Positions 38,658 to 49,794 of a stretch of 64,000 bases of DNA are shown here, piece by piece (position 1 is the first letter of the stretch; each line of letters begins with the position of its first letter). Location of the stretch: contig JABLUY010000042.1 of assembly GCA_013306675.1 (NCBI GenBank), forward strand, positions 114,595 through 178,594. The letters are read 5' to 3'. A model generated the notes under the pieces. The model was not told the DNA's origin, did not search any database, and worked only from the letters and a program-made list of their open reading frames with translations. The translations under genes and the position numbers were made by a program. The stretch comes from Thraustochytrium sp. TN22 (Eukaryota; Sar; Bigyra; Thraustochytrida; Thraustochytriidae).

Positions 38658-39905
38658 ATGGTGGTCGGTCCCTTCAGCCTGCTGGGCAACTTCTTGACGC
38701 ACCTGCGGCAGAATGGGCTGGCGGCGGCGTGCCGCGGGCTCATGATGAACGTGATGTACCTGGCGGTGCCTGCGTCGGAGGTGGGTGCGGTGCTGGCAGT
38801 GGCGTACGTGCTGTGGGCGCTGTCGACGCGGGACACGGCGAAAAAGCACTCGGCCATCTTGAACGGCATTGCCGGGCCGGACCGCGAGCCGCCGACGGAC
38901 ATCATGAAGCCGCACTTCTTCCAGAACAAGCAGGGCCTGTGGCTGCACCACGGCCTGATCTGGGACGAGAACAAGTACGGCCCGCCCGTGGCGGTGGCGG
39001 TGCTGCTGCACGGGCACAGCGAGCACTCGCGGCGGTTCATCCACGTGGCGGAGCACCTGAACCAGCAGGGCGTGCCGGTGTTCATCATGGACCACCAGGG
39101 CTTTGGGCGCAGCGAGGGCGACCGCGCGCACGTGGAGGACTTCATGCACTACGTGGACGATGTCATGTACTTCATGCAGCACGTGGTGTACGATGATCAC
39201 CCGGAGTGGCGGTCGCTGGCGCGGTTCCTGGTGGGCCACAGCATGGGCGGCCTGATCGCCATCCACACGGCGCTGCGGTGTCAGGAGAGCGACCACCCGG
39301 GCCACCAGCTGAGCGGCGTGATGCTGTCGGCGCCGGCGGTGCACGTGGACCCGACGCGCAAGACGCCGGTGCTGACGCTTGTGGGCAAGGTGCTGGACGT
39401 GATCGCGCCCAAGCTGCCCATCATCAGCTTCCCTGCGCACCCGAGCACGACGTTTCTGCAGGTGAAGCTGCACGCGACATTTGATCCTCTCAACTACCAC
39501 GGGTGGGTCCGCATCCACCAGGGCCTGGAGCTCGTGCGCGCCACGGAGCTGGCGCTCGAGTACGCGCCGGCGTTCAAGACGCCCATTATTATCGCGCACG
39601 GGACGGAGGACCTGCACTGCGACATTCGCGGCTCGCGCGAGTTCATGAGTCTGATCCAGTCCGAGGAGAAGACGCTCATGGAGCTGCCCAACATGCGGCA
39701 CGAGCCGTGGCAGGAGGTGGCCGCGGTGCGCGACCCGATCCTGCGGAAGTTCTCGACCTGGATGCTGGCGCGCATCAACGAGTCGCCCAAGCCGGACGCT
39801 GTCAAGCGTCTGCACCAGATCAAGATGATGCGTCACCCGACCGACTCGTCCGCCTCGACGGCGTGCAGCAGCACGGACGACCTTGGCCCCGAGCTCAAGG
39901 CATAA
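38658..39905 (+). CDS. Monoacylglycerol lipase-like alpha/beta hydrolase
   Basis: Predicted 415 aa. The N-terminus has a hydrophobic segment (about 27-55), which may anchor it to a membrane. The hydrolase domain begins near 75. It shows the HGHSEHSRRF oxyanion segment near 120, DHQGFGRSEGDR near 146-157, the nucleophile elbow GHSMGG with Ser195, the acid Asp318 in HGTED and the histidine His348 in MRHEPW. The HGxxxHSxR and DxxGxGxSxG spacing is that of monoacylglycerol lipases and related lysophospholipases, which release a fatty acid from a glycerol backbone. The Ser/Thr-rich tail (about 395-410) may be phosphorylated. The ATG at 38658 (aagATGgtg) is preceded by GC-rich non-coding sequence. 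Confidence 0.92.
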   Translation: MVVGPFSLLGNFLTHLRQNGLAAACRGLMMNVMYLAVPASEVGAVLAVAYVLWALSTRDTAKKHSAILNGIAGPDREPPTDIMKPHFFQNKQGLWLHHGLIWDENKYGPPVAVAVLLHGHSEHSRRFIHVAEHLNQQGVPVFIMDHQGFGRSEGDRAHVEDFMHYVDDVMYFMQHVVYDDHPEWRSLARFLVGHSMGGLIAIHTALRCQESDHPGHQLSGVMLSAPAVHVDPTRKTPVLTLVGKVLDVIAPKLPIISFPAHPSTTFLQVKLHATFDPLNYHGWVRIHQGLELVRATELALEYAPAFKTPIIIAHGTEDLHCDIRGSREFMSLIQSEEKTLMELPNMRHEPWQEVAAVRDPILRKFSTWMLARINESPKPDAVKRLHQIKMMRHPTDSSASTACSSTDDLGPELKA

Positions 39906-40461
39906 ACTGTAAATCCGCGAGCTTGCTGGCCCAAGAACAGACCAGACAACGTTGGAAATGATTGGAATTCATTGGAATTCATGTCCACCAACGAAGCCCC
40001 ACCCTGCGTACGATATTAGATCCACGAAGAAAACATCAACCAGCACATGTGTGAAATGAAAAAAAAAGGCAATTGCAGTGAAGGTGTTTATGATACAGGG
40101 AGAGAGCGCGCCGGAGAGGCCGACCTAGTGGCCCATGCGGAGGGGTGGCTCAAAGGTTCGTTCGCGCAGCGGCAACGAGCGTCGTTCACCATGGCGCACA
40201 TGTGTGAAATGAAAAAGGAAGGAAAAAGGCAATTGCAATGAAGGTGTTTATGATACAGGGAGAGAGCGCGCCGGAGAGGCCGACCTAGTGGCCCATGCGG
40301 AGGGGTGGCTCAAAGGTTCGTTCGCGCAGCGGCAACGAGCGTCGTTCACCATGGCAACGAGAAGGAGGCAGAGCGAGTGCAAAAGGCTTGGGTGGGGCAA
40401 GGAGCGTGTAGACTCTACCAGAGCAGCAGCAGCAGCAGCAGCAGCAGCAACGGCAGCAGGC
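39906..40461. other. Gap between convergent genes with a tandem duplication
   Basis: 556 bp between the lipase stop and the 3' end of the basic orphan. It has attggaattc repeated near 39960-39980, the 153/160-bp duplication listed separately, and a (cag)n run at about 40424-40450 just before the orphan's stop. No gene. Confidence 0.6.
40044..40355. repeat. Tandem duplication, units of 153 and 160 bp
   Basis: Two copies, about 40044-40196 and 40197-40355. The second has a 7-nt insertion in the A-rich stretch near its start and otherwise is almost identical, so the event is recent. Each copy includes a short minus-strand frame beginning MVNDARCRCANE, which I do not regard as a gene. Confidence 0.9.
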
Positions 40462-41682
40462 TCAGGCGGCGGGCGACGACGGCTTCTGGTCCTTGTACCA
40501 GCGCTCGACAATGAGCTTGCGGAGATTGCTGCGCGAAATGGAGTAGGAGCCGACATAGAGGGTGATCTCGCTGTGCTTGCCGTCGCCGCGGCGCACAATG
40601 GCGGAGTGGCCAGCCTCGGTGAGGAGCCAGCAAACGCGCACGACGAGGGCGGACCAGATGCAGCCCGGGTCCTCCTGGGCGAGGCTGTGCGTATAGTTTG
40701 CGACGACGAGCTGGCAGGCGTGCGCAACGAGCTCGCGGCAAGGGATGCCGCGGTGCGGGCCGCGCGAGAGCTGGGCGGCGCAGTTGGACCGCAACAGCTG
40801 GACGTCCTCGATGAAGAGCACGGCCTTGCGGTGCTTGCGCTGGCTGCGGAAGCCGGAGGCCTTGAGGCGGGCCTGCTCAGTGGAGTGGAGCTGCTCGACC
40901 TGGAAGGTCTCCATGAGGTCGAGAAGGAAGTCGGCCTCGGACTTGGTGAGCGAGCCGGAGTCGCCGTCGACCTGGTCGAGCGGCAGCGGCGTGAGGTCCT
41001 CGGGGCGCAGCGGCAGCGCTGCCTCGGCTTCGGCCTCGGTGAGCCTGCGCGAAGGCGGTTCGGGCGTCGTGGACCGCACGGGGCGTGCCTTGGGCGAGGA
41101 GGACCGCGAGCGGGACCTGGCCGCGGGCTTGGGCGCCGGCAGCGCGGGCTGCGGTGCGGCGGCCTTGCGCTTCCGGCTCTTGCCGCCGTTGTTGTTGTTG
41201 TCGTTGATGTTGATGTTGCTGCTGTCGTTGTCGTTGTTGGCGGTGACCGCTGAGGGCGAGGCAAAGGCGGAGCGCACGCCGGCCGAGGCCGGAAAGGGCA
41301 CGTGGCGGACCTCGTCGCGGGTGTCGGCGGTCTCCTTGAGCGGGTAGAAGGACTCCAGCGAAGGCCAGGCGGAGATGGGGCCGAGTTGCGGCCAGTGCGG
41401 CGTGAAGGCGTCCTCGGGCGCGAGGATGGGCGCGGCGCCAAAGGCGGGGGCGTGGCGGACAGCGGCGGTCTCGGCGCGCATGCGCTTGGCAGGGCGGGCT
41501 TGGTGCATCGGGTCCCCGGGCTGGGAGGCGGCGGCGTCGGGCGCGTTGGCGCCGGCTGCCGCGTTGGGGGCCATGAAATAGTATGGGTCATCGTAGTCGG
41601 CGCCAAAGATGGGCTGCTGCTGCATGACGCCCCAGAGCGCGGTGCTCGCGCTCGGGACGACCACGTCCGACGCCATCAGCAT
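40462..41682 (-). CDS. Basic orphan protein with conserved-looking C-terminal domain
   Basis: Predicted 406 aa from an ATG at 41682; the frame is open to 41910, so an 482-aa form is possible. Residues 1-115 are Ala/Pro-rich. Near 120-180 there are an Asn/Asp/Ile repeat (coded by gtt/gat trinucleotides) and a KSRKRK basic cluster that could be a nuclear localisation signal. An Arg/Ser/Pro stretch near 180-205 follows. The C-terminal 185 residues look folded: FLLDLMETFQVEQLHS, KAVLFIEDVQLLRSN, ELVAHACQLVVANYTHSLAQ, CIWSALVVRVCWLLTEAGHSAI and SRSNLRKLIVERWYKD. The last segment has an SxSRSNLRKLI pattern, but I recognise no family. It probably acts in the nucleus, judging from the basic centre only. 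Confidence 0.7.
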   Translation of the reverse strand: MLMASDVVVPSASTALWGVMQQQPIFGADYDDPYYFMAPNAAAGANAPDAAASQPGDPMHQARPAKRMRAETAAVRHAPAFGAAPILAPEDAFTPHWPQLGPISAWPSLESFYPLKETADTRDEVRHVPFPASAGVRSAFASPSAVTANNDNDSSNININDNNNNGGKSRKRKAAAPQPALPAPKPAARSRSRSSSPKARPVRSTTPEPPSRRLTEAEAEAALPLRPEDLTPLPLDQVDGDSGSLTKSEADFLLDLMETFQVEQLHSTEQARLKASGFRSQRKHRKAVLFIEDVQLLRSNCAAQLSRGPHRGIPCRELVAHACQLVVANYTHSLAQEDPGCIWSALVVRVCWLLTEAGHSAIVRRGDGKHSEITLYVGSYSISRSNLRKLIVERWYKDQKPSSPAA

Positions 41683-42540
41683 GTGCCGACCGTGAGGGCT
41701 GTGCTGCAGCAGGAGCGCGCGCGGCTCCTGCTGACCGCGGCCGCCGCGCTCTTGCTCCGTGGCGACAGCCAGCTGCGCGTCCCGGGACTTGGGCCAATGC
41801 CGCTCCTGCCCGGCTGGGCCGGGCCGGGCCGGGCCGGAAGGGACCGCGGTTGCCTGACGGAGCCCCCGAGTCACCGCAGTGCCGCCCTGGGAAACCTTCC
41901 ACTTGCGCAACCCCTGGCCGAGGCGCGCGGCGCGCGGCGCGCCGCCGCTGCTGCTGCTGCTGCTGCTGCTGCCGCTGCTGCTCTGCTGCTGCTGCGGCGG
42001 GCTACGCTTCTGCTGCGCGGCGGCTGGCTCGCGCGCTGGTGCAGGCAGGTGGTGCTAGCGCCGCCGCTGCTGCTGCGCTTGCCCCGGTCTGTCGGGGCTC
42101 TAGCTCGCTCGCGAGCGCCTGCTTAGCTGCTGGCTGCACCTACGTTCTGAAGAGCGGCGCTTGAAAAGGGGATTGGATGTCGACCGCGCGGCTCGCGCCC
42201 GTCTCGGCTTGTCTCGGCTCGTCTCGGCTTGTCTCGGCTCGGCTCGGCTCGTCTCGGCTCGGCTCGGCTCGTCTCGGCTCGGCTCGTCTCGTGACGTTGG
42301 CCGGGCGACGTCGCCTCGTGCACGGGCACGGGAGCGAAATGAAATGAAATGAAAGGAAAGGAAAGGAAAGGAAAGGAATGAAAGCGCCGCAGGCACGCAC
42401 GCACGCACGCACCACGCCCGCCCGCACGCACCGCGACTGTTGAGGCGAGCTCGGCCGGCTGCGTCGAGGCCGCGTTTCGGTTCTGGCGGCAGCCGGCGGA
42501 GACTCGGCGCGAGCCCCGGCGGGCGATCGATCGCTCGGGG

Positions 42541-42569
42541 GATCGATCGATCGATCGATCGATCGATCG
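42541..42569. repeat. (GATC)n microsatellite
   Basis: About seven units of the self-complementary tetramer gatc, preceded by shorter gatcgatcg blocks at 42520-42540. The run can fold on itself as a cruciform. Confidence 0.9.
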
Positions 42570-43198
42570 CCTGCCTCCTGTGTGGCTTAGGCCTGCTGCA
42601 TCGACGACGCCGCGCTCCCCGCTCCTCGCTGCGCATTGCGCATCGCCCGCCTTCCTTCCTCGAGCCGCGGCCGGCCTGCCTGCTGCCTGCGGCGCTGCGC
42701 ATCGACGAGTCGCCACGTGGGCCCGCGCGCAGCGGCCGGTGGCGGCGCCCGTGCCGCGGCCGTACCGGCCCGCCGCCCCGCCTCGCCCCGCCCGCCCGCC
42801 TCGCCCGCCTGGCTCGGCTCGCCGCGCTGGCCGGCCGGGTCCGCCAGCCAGCACGCGCCGGCCGCGCCCGCCGGCCGCGCCTGGCGCTGCGCAGCGCGAG
42901 CGAGGCGGCGGCGCGGCCGGCGGGCCTGGGCCGCGCAGCGCGGCGGCGAGCGCCAGGCGGCCGCGGCGCATGGCGCGCCTCTAGAATCGAGGGCTTCCTC
43001 GTCGCGCGGGTGCGCTGCGCTGCGCTGCGCTGCGCTGTGCTGGGCGCTGGGCCGCTGGCGAGAGGCGAGAGTGGCCGGCAGCGGCAAGTCAAGGGCGCCA
43101 GGCAAGTCAAGGGAGCGCGCGGAGTCCCGCGCGGCGGCAGCGCAGGCTGCGCAACTTCGCAGGTCCGCGCGAAGCCGCATGGCTCGCGGGGCGGGGCG

Positions 43199-43242
43199 GG
43201 CGAGGCGAGGCGAGGCGAGGCGAGGCGAGGCGAGGCGAGGCG
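43199..43242. repeat. (GGCGA)n pentamer run
   Basis: About nine units of ggcga in tandem; the unit has the same length as several other simple repeats in the gene-free region. Confidence 0.9.
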
Positions 43243-46200
43243 CGGCGACCGCAACTTGCGGTTCGAGCGGCAGGAGCGTGGCGAGGCTAGCAGGCCTAGG
43301 CGAGCGGGCGGCGAAGGACCGGCCTGCCTGGAAGAAGAGGCGGGCAGGCGCCGCAGGCAGTGCCCGACAGGCGGCGAACGAACTACCGACTCGCGCGGGC
43401 TTCCTCGCAACTTGCAGGCAAGGACTTGTCTCGCGTGTTTCGCTGTCGCGGAAGTCGCGGCCGTAAGTTCCAGGTCGCCAGCGCAGCGACCCAGGCTCGA
43501 CCGCGGCGCGGCGCGGCGAGGCGAGGCGAGACGAGCGAGCGAGGGCACCGAGGCCTTGGCATGCCAGCCTCGCCCGCCCGCCGTCGCGAATGTCGCCTCG
43601 AGGAACCAAGAAGCTCGCTCTGGCTGGCCGGGCTGGCTGGCTCAGCCTGGCTGGCCGGCCACGGCTGGCCGGCTGGCTGGCTGGCGTGAGCAAGCAAGCA
43701 AGCGAGCAAGCAAGCGAGCAAGCAAGCGAGCAAGGCAAGTTGCCCGTAGCCTGGCGGCGGCAAAGATCCTCGTCGGCGGCGTCTCCCCCCAGCCAGCGAA
43801 GCTCCAAGTGCGCGAGCTGACTGCGGCTCCCTCCCGACGAGCGCAGCGCAGCGCAGGCGGAGGCAGTGATGCCACGCCGCGCGAGGCTACACGCACGTGT
43901 TTAGTAGGTCGCGGCTGCCCGAGCCTGAGAGTGAGAGGGCACGAACTGCGCTAGGCGCGAGAAGCTAGGCCGGCGCGAGCAGCAACTTGAGCGAGCGAGC
44001 GAGCGCGCGAGCCTGAGCCAGCGGGCGAGCCGGCTGGCTCAGGGCCCAGGCCGGCGGGCGCAGGCTGTGGTTGGCTGGCAGCGGTGGGGCCGGTCGGCCG
44101 GCGCGTTGGCCGCCGCGGCGAGGCCCGAAAGCGGCTGCGCTGCCTGCGCTGCGCAGCGCGACCCGGAGCGGCCGGGCGCAGCGAGCAGGGCGCGTCGGCG
44201 GCGACCGGCGCGGCCATCTTGGGGAGCTCGGCGGCGATGCAATGCATGCGTGGTCTGGGACGTGGGCATTGCGCCGTGGCTTTTGGCGTGGCGACGGGTC
44301 ATCCATGGGACTTGGTTGGTTCTCACTGTCAAGTCATTTACTTTCCCGGCGCACTTGCAACGCGACACAAGCTGCTGGCTGCGCAAGCTGCCCCGGGCGA
44401 GCCTTCTCATCGATATCTGTCCTGTCTTGTCCTGTGCCTGTGTCCTGTCCTGTCCTGCACCCCGTGCGCCACGCGACGCCGAAGCCAACGTACATACGTA
44501 CGCGCGCAGTAACTTGAGGCCCAACCTGCGCCTTTGAAGGAAGCTGCGCTCGAAGCCAGGGTCAGACCCGGCGCGCGCGCGGCGCAGCCATCGGCGCCGA
44601 GGCCGCTGGCGCAGGCAGAGGCAGCTAGCCTGTGCTCATCGGTGCAGCTCGTGGACGGCTGCCACGCGCCGGCCACGGTGGTGCGGCGCGGTCATCGCAA
44701 AGCGGCGCCGCGCGGTGCGCGCAAAAGCGGCGGCGCGGCGAGCCGGTGCGGCGGACGCCCCGTGCCTCCGCGGCGACGGCCGCGCTGCGTCTCCAGGCGC
44801 GCATGGCGCCACTGGCTGGTGGCCGATCTCTGCCCTCGTTCCCGCGCCTTTCTGAGAGCGTGGAGTCTCCCGAAGGGCTTCCCCGCACCGGATGTCGTGG
44901 GCCTGCCTGCAGTGGTCGGCCAACCTCGGCCAGGCTGGCTGCGCTCCGACGAGCACGAAGCAGAGCGCCTGGCTGGCAGGCAGGCAGGTCCATCATCACG
45001 CGCGCGAGCGAAGAACGAATCAATTCGCAAGGCCGCGAGTGCGCCAGCCCGCTCGTCCAGGCCGCGCGGGCGGATCGATCGTCCGCCGGCCCGGGAGGCC
45101 GATCGACATCTTGGACAATCTCAGGTCGCGGCGCCCACCTTCGCAGGGCTCTTGGAGCTGGCGACGCAGCATGCTGGCGGCGCGACGCAGCTTGCTTCTA
45201 CTAGGCAAGTTAGCGAGCTAGAGCTTGCGCCGGGAACTCAACTTCCTTGCAGCCAGCGCCAGCGGTCAGCGAGCTCGCCTCGCAGGCTAGCTGGCTGGCA
45301 ACAACCACAAGATAAAAGGGGCAAGAGCGTCAAGACTTGGCCTGGCAGCCCCCACGTGACACTCTCCAGGCCTGAGTTTTGTCCTGCCGTGCCTGGAAGG
45401 CCTCTCTGCCTGCGGGGCGGGCGGGTGTGGCGCGTGTCGCATGGCTGGCCGTGGTCTTGGGCGGCGCGCGTGGGCGCACAGGCGAGGCCAAGGCGAGGCC
45501 AAGATGCTCGTGGCGGCGCGAAAGCCAATCGATGCCAGGCAGGACGGCCGGGCCGCCATGCGTGGCGCACGATTCGACCCGGATTCGAGACTCGGTGTGG
45601 TGGCGGCAAGCGAGTGGCCTGAAAGCCGTGTCGTGTGTGTCAGGCGCCATGGGTGACGGGCGAGCGCTTGGCCGAGGCCAAGGCCGAGGCCGAGGCCGAG
45701 GCCGAGCCGAGGCCGAGCCGAGGCCGCGTGCCAGCGGCGGTGTCCGACGGCGTGCCGACGCGGACTTGTCCGGGCAGGTGCGAGTTGCCCTCGTTTTTCA
45801 CTGACTGGAAGGGGATCGTCGCGGCCGCTGCGCGCCAGTGGCGGCCAGCGGGCCCGCCCTCCCGACGCCCCTCACTTGGCACAAGAACACGGCACTTGGA
45901 CGAGCGAGTTGGACTGCGAGCGCTCAGCGCCAGGCTCGGCTCTGCCATGTAAGGCAGTGTCAGCGCCTGCGAGCTGGGCAGCCAGGCGAGCCTGACTGGA
46001 CGGCTGCCGAGCTGTGGCTGTTGCGAATGCGATATCTGCACCGCCTGGCGGCCGCGGCGCCGCCGTGGTGACGCGAGTGAACGGGTGCACAGGAAACTTC
46101 GTGGCGCCTCACACAGCACAGTCATCAGGCTGAGGCTGCCGGTGCTGCATGCAGTGCAGTGGTGAGGGGGCGGGCGGTGGCCGGCAAGGGCGAGCGGCCA

Positions 46201-49023
46201 CGGGCGAGCGGCCACGGGCGAGCGGGCGGGCGAGCGGGCGGGCGGGCGGGCGGGCGGGCGGGCAACCTGCCTGCCGGCCGGCCTCGGACGGCCATCGTTT
46301 CGTCGATTCGATACCGATTCGGTTCGATTCGGTTCGGTTCGTTGCGTGTCCCGATTCACAGGCCAGCGCCTCGCCATCGCCAGCTCGGCAACGGCCGGTC
46401 TCCAACACGTCGCCAGGCTAGTGGCGCGCCGGTCGAAGCGAGCAAGGGCCGTGGCCGTCGGCGAGCAAAGAGGGCCGGCCGCGGCGAGCAAGAGCCACCC
46501 TCGCCACCCGCGCACGCGCCTCGTCCACCCGCCGTCGGCCGACCTTTTCGTGCGAGGCGAGAGCACGGCATGGCATCGCGCGAGAGCGAAAGAGGCGCTA
46601 TCCACGCCGGCGGCGGCTAACCCACCCAGGCTCCGCCGCGGACGCTTCCTTGGCGCTGGCCGGCCACGAGTCGCGGGACGCTTGCTCGCTCGCTTGCTTG
46701 CTTGCTCGCTTGCATGCTTGCTCGCCTGCTTGCATGCTTGCCGATGCGCTTGCTCGCTCGAGTCGGCGCCGGCCACGCAGTTGACGCTCGCCGCCGTCGC
46801 GAGGCGGGGCTCGCAAAGGCGGCCGCGGACGTCGACATGGCGACAGGCCCGCCGACTCGGGACGTGCTCGTGCGGCCGCGCTGGTCGCCGGCCACCACCG
46901 CTCCACGAGCCGCCGTGCAGTGGCGGCGCCACACTGCCAGTGGGAGCGGCCACAGGCCCCGTGGCGCCACCGCGACACCCGCCGCGCCGCCGTATGGCGC
47001 ACAGAGCCTAGCTAGTAGGCGGCTGGCAGGCCCTCGGCAACGTCGCCATCGTTGACAATTCAGGCTGGGACAACCGTGACCGGGTCCGTGCGCCAACTTG
47101 AAGAGTGCAGCGCGGCCTCGGAGGCGCCGCGAGGGCTCCGCTCCATGGCATGGCAAGGTCTCAGCTGGCACTGCGAGCCGCGAGCAGCGCAAGCTGACGC
47201 GAGGCGCCCGCCGGCGAGACACACAGCGCGCAGCCCAAGCCTTGAGCACGAGTCGCGTGAAACGGCGCGTGAGGTACGCCCGGCCTGCGCCGCTCGAGTG
47301 CGCTCGGTCGGTCGTCCCGGTTCCCGCTCTTGCTTCGACGCAACCATCGGCCACGGCCAGCGTGCGTGCGTGCCGCGGCAGCGCTTCGATGCAACCTCGC
47401 AAGAGCGAGCCCTCATGCCATGCAAGGCAGCGCAAGCACCCTTGGTTTCCTCGACCTTTCCTCGACCACTCTTCAAGTTGTAGCAACAGAGCCGAGTGAA
47501 CAAGCTGCTCGGAGGCAGAGCTTCCGTGCGAAGACCTGACTCGCCCTCGACCACGGCAACGACAGTGCCCTAGCCTGGGCTTCTGCACAGGCATGGGTGC
47601 TCTGCCAGCGAGCGCACCCACAAGGCGGTACAGAATGGTTCAATCTTCTTCAAGACTTGCTCGATTGGTTTGCAGTGGTGATGCGGGCCCGAGGGCGGAA
47701 GTTTACCCAAAGCGCGGAGCGTCGCCATGCAGGTCCACCGCACGTGTGCTTGCGCGCGTGTTGGTGTACGTGCGTGCGAAGGTGCGACCAAACTCACCAA
47801 CCTACACTGCAGTGCACGTGCCGAAGGCTCGGAGTGCGGCTGGGCCGAGCCCAGCCTGCCTGCGTCAGGCGCGACGCGCCGCGCCGCGCCGAGCCGAGTC
47901 GAGCCGAGCCTGAGCCGAGTCGAGTCGAGCCGAGCCGACTCACGTCGAGCCGAGCTGAGCCGTCAGCCGCATGACAACCAGCTGCCAGGCCGCACAGGCA
48001 CTTGTGCGCAGCAGAACTCAGCGCGCGAGCTAGGAGCAGCACGCCGGAGACCTAAGTTGGTCATGGCTGGCGAGCTTTGCTCTTGGCACAACGAGTACCG
48101 AACTAGATGCTAGCTCGTGCTACCCGAGCTAGGCCAGAGCAAGCAATCTAGCGCAGGGAGAACTGAGACAAGGCGAACGAGCCGTGAGCAGCCCGGCTGC
48201 AGCCAGGCTGCTGCCGTCCGTGGGACCGCAATGCGATGCAATTTCCGCGTGAAAGACGCTTGCTGGCCTCAACCTGCCTGTGCGTTCGGGGCGCAGCTCA
48301 AATTTGCGCAAGCCATCGCTTCAACGAGCCAGACACGTCGTCGCGCGTTGGTCAAACTCGGTCGGACGATCGAGTAAGCGCGGCCCTTGTTTTGATTGTG
48401 CAATGACTTCGGTAGCAAGCAAGCTTTCAAGCTCCCAACGACTACGCCGTATCGCAAAGCTGCAAAGCTGCTGATGACTTCACAATGCAGCACAGCAGAG
48501 ATTTCGCCAAACATGTGGGCGATGGCCTTGCAGGGACTGTACTTGATCTCGCAAGGTTTTGCAGTGACTCACTTCCACGCAAAGCAGGCGACGGACGACC
48601 TGGCTGGCCAGCTGATCATCTCGCTGGTAGCAAGCACGTGGTCTTGCTCGCGAGCCTGACTGTGAGCATCCCTAATCAGCTGGAGAGGCTTGCGTCCACG
48701 GGCATCAGCCTTTGTTCTTGCGTAGCGTGCCGGCCTTGCTGCCCGCCGGGCGCCGATGATCGCCCGCGTCGCGATGCTCTCGGCAACGGCCTGCCTGCCT
48801 GCCTGCCTCTGGCACCTCCAAGGCAAGGCAGCGCCTCACTCACACCATGACAAGACAAGACAAGATACCAGCCCAAGCAAAGGGAAAAGCGCGCAAGCGC
48901 GGCGAGCGGCGCGGCGCAGCGCGGCGCGGCGCAGCGGCGCGCAGGAGCGCAGCGTAAGGACAGAGCGGCGCCAGAGCGCCCGCAGCGCGGCCAGCACCGC
49001 GCGCGCGCGCGCGGACCGCCGCC

Positions 49024-49794
49024 ATGGCTGAGCCCGAGGAGGAACAACGCGTGCGCCTCGACCATGAAGGCCGCGACGTGTGGCTCGTCCGCGTGCCGCC
49101 GAGCGTGGCGCGCGCGTGGGACAAGGTCAAGGGCGAGGACGCGCAGTTGGGGCGGCTGCGCATCTACCACGCTCAAGAGGGCGAGCGACCGCGCATCACC
49201 TTCCACATGGCGCCCGAGGCGTCCGCCGAGCAGCAAATCACGTCCGACTTCGACCTGCAGTTCATCGAGGGCAAGCCCAACCAGCGCATCTTCTCCAAGG
49301 GCGACGCCGGCGTCGACTTCCAAGGCCTTGTCGAGCACAGCTTCCTCATGCAGCCGATGCGCTCCAAGGCCTACCAGGCCGTCGTGCATAGCCGCTTGCG
49401 CCAGCGCTCGGAGATCATCAAGGGCCGCCACACGCAGGAGCTCGACGGCTGGGAGATCATGCACAAAGAAAAGAAGAACCGCATCGTGCGCATGGACGAC
49501 CCTACCACGCGTAACCTTGAGGCTGGTGCCGACGGCGCCGCTGTCAAGCGCCGCAAGCTCGACTCCGCCGAGGAGTCCACGCTCCGCGAGCGCATCTTCG
49601 AGCTCTTTTCCCGCAAGGACAAGGAGGGCAACGCCCTCACACACTGGACCCTCAAGGACATGTCTCGCGAGCTTGGTTTTGGTGAGGCTGCCGTGCGTAA
49701 CATTTTGCGCAACCTCTGTATTTACCACCGCGACGGCGACTACGCGCGCACCTACGAGCTCAAGCCAGAGTACAAGTCCTCCGTCATTTTCTGA
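49024..49794 (+). CDS. GTF2F2: Transcription factor IIF, beta subunit (RAP30)
   Basis: Predicted 256 aa, similar to animal and plant TFIIF beta. TFIIF joins RNA polymerase II at the pre-initiation complex. The N-terminal dimerisation half shows WLVRVPPSVARAW, LGRLRIY and a central DFDLQFIEGKP strand. The linker has RIFSKGD. The middle GLVEHSFLMQPM and a Lys/Arg-rich segment (RLRQRSEIIKGR; KRRKL) precede the C-terminal winged helix (about 180-240), with RIFELFSRKD, HWTLKDMSRELGF and VRNILRNLCIYH, which is the DNA-binding domain of RAP30. The ATG at 49024 (gccATGgct) has a strong context and follows a CpG-rich leader. Intronless. The 33-bp array follows the stop by 17 bp. Confidence 0.95.
   Translation: MAEPEEEQRVRLDHEGRDVWLVRVPPSVARAWDKVKGEDAQLGRLRIYHAQEGERPRITFHMAPEASAEQQITSDFDLQFIEGKPNQRIFSKGDAGVDFQGLVEHSFLMQPMRSKAYQAVVHSRLRQRSEIIKGRHTQELDGWEIMHKEKKNRIVRMDDPTTRNLEAGADGAAVKRRKLDSAEESTLRERIFELFSRKDKEGNALTHWTLKDMSRELGFGEAAVRNILRNLCIYHRDGDYARTYELKPEYKSSVIF

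Larger units (their letters stand above)
41683..49023. other. 7.3-kb apparently gene-free region with many short simple repeats
   Basis: The longest stretch in the window without a supported gene. It has a (gctg)n run at about 41945-42010, (gtctcggctc)n at about 42200-42295, (gaaat)n changing to (gaaag)n at 42336-42379, gatc repeats at 42541-42569, (gctgc)n near 43013-43037, (ggcga)n at 43199-43242, 12-bp (caagcaagcgag) repeats at 43687-43735, (ggcgggcg)n at 46215-46265, (gcttgctt)n at 46680-46745 and (gagtc/gagcc)n at 47885-47965. Open frames of up to 500 codons exist but are Arg/Ala/Gly/Pro/Ser-only. No tRNA, rRNA or transposase is recognised by eye. Confidence 0.5.

Noticed and set aside
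37848-39836. 662-codon minus-strand open frame
   Set aside because: It overlaps the lipase gene on the other strand and reads as its shadow, with a biased Arg/Val/His composition and no motif.
42440-43954. 504-codon plus-strand frame in the gene-free region
   Set aside because: Almost only Arg, Ala, Gly, Ser and Pro. It crosses several simple repeats and has no start context or motif.
41683-49023. tRNA, rRNA or transposable element in the gene-free region
   Set aside because: No conserved B-box, rRNA segment, reverse transcriptase or transposase motif, and no terminal repeats were seen by eye. A proper RNA search was not possible.
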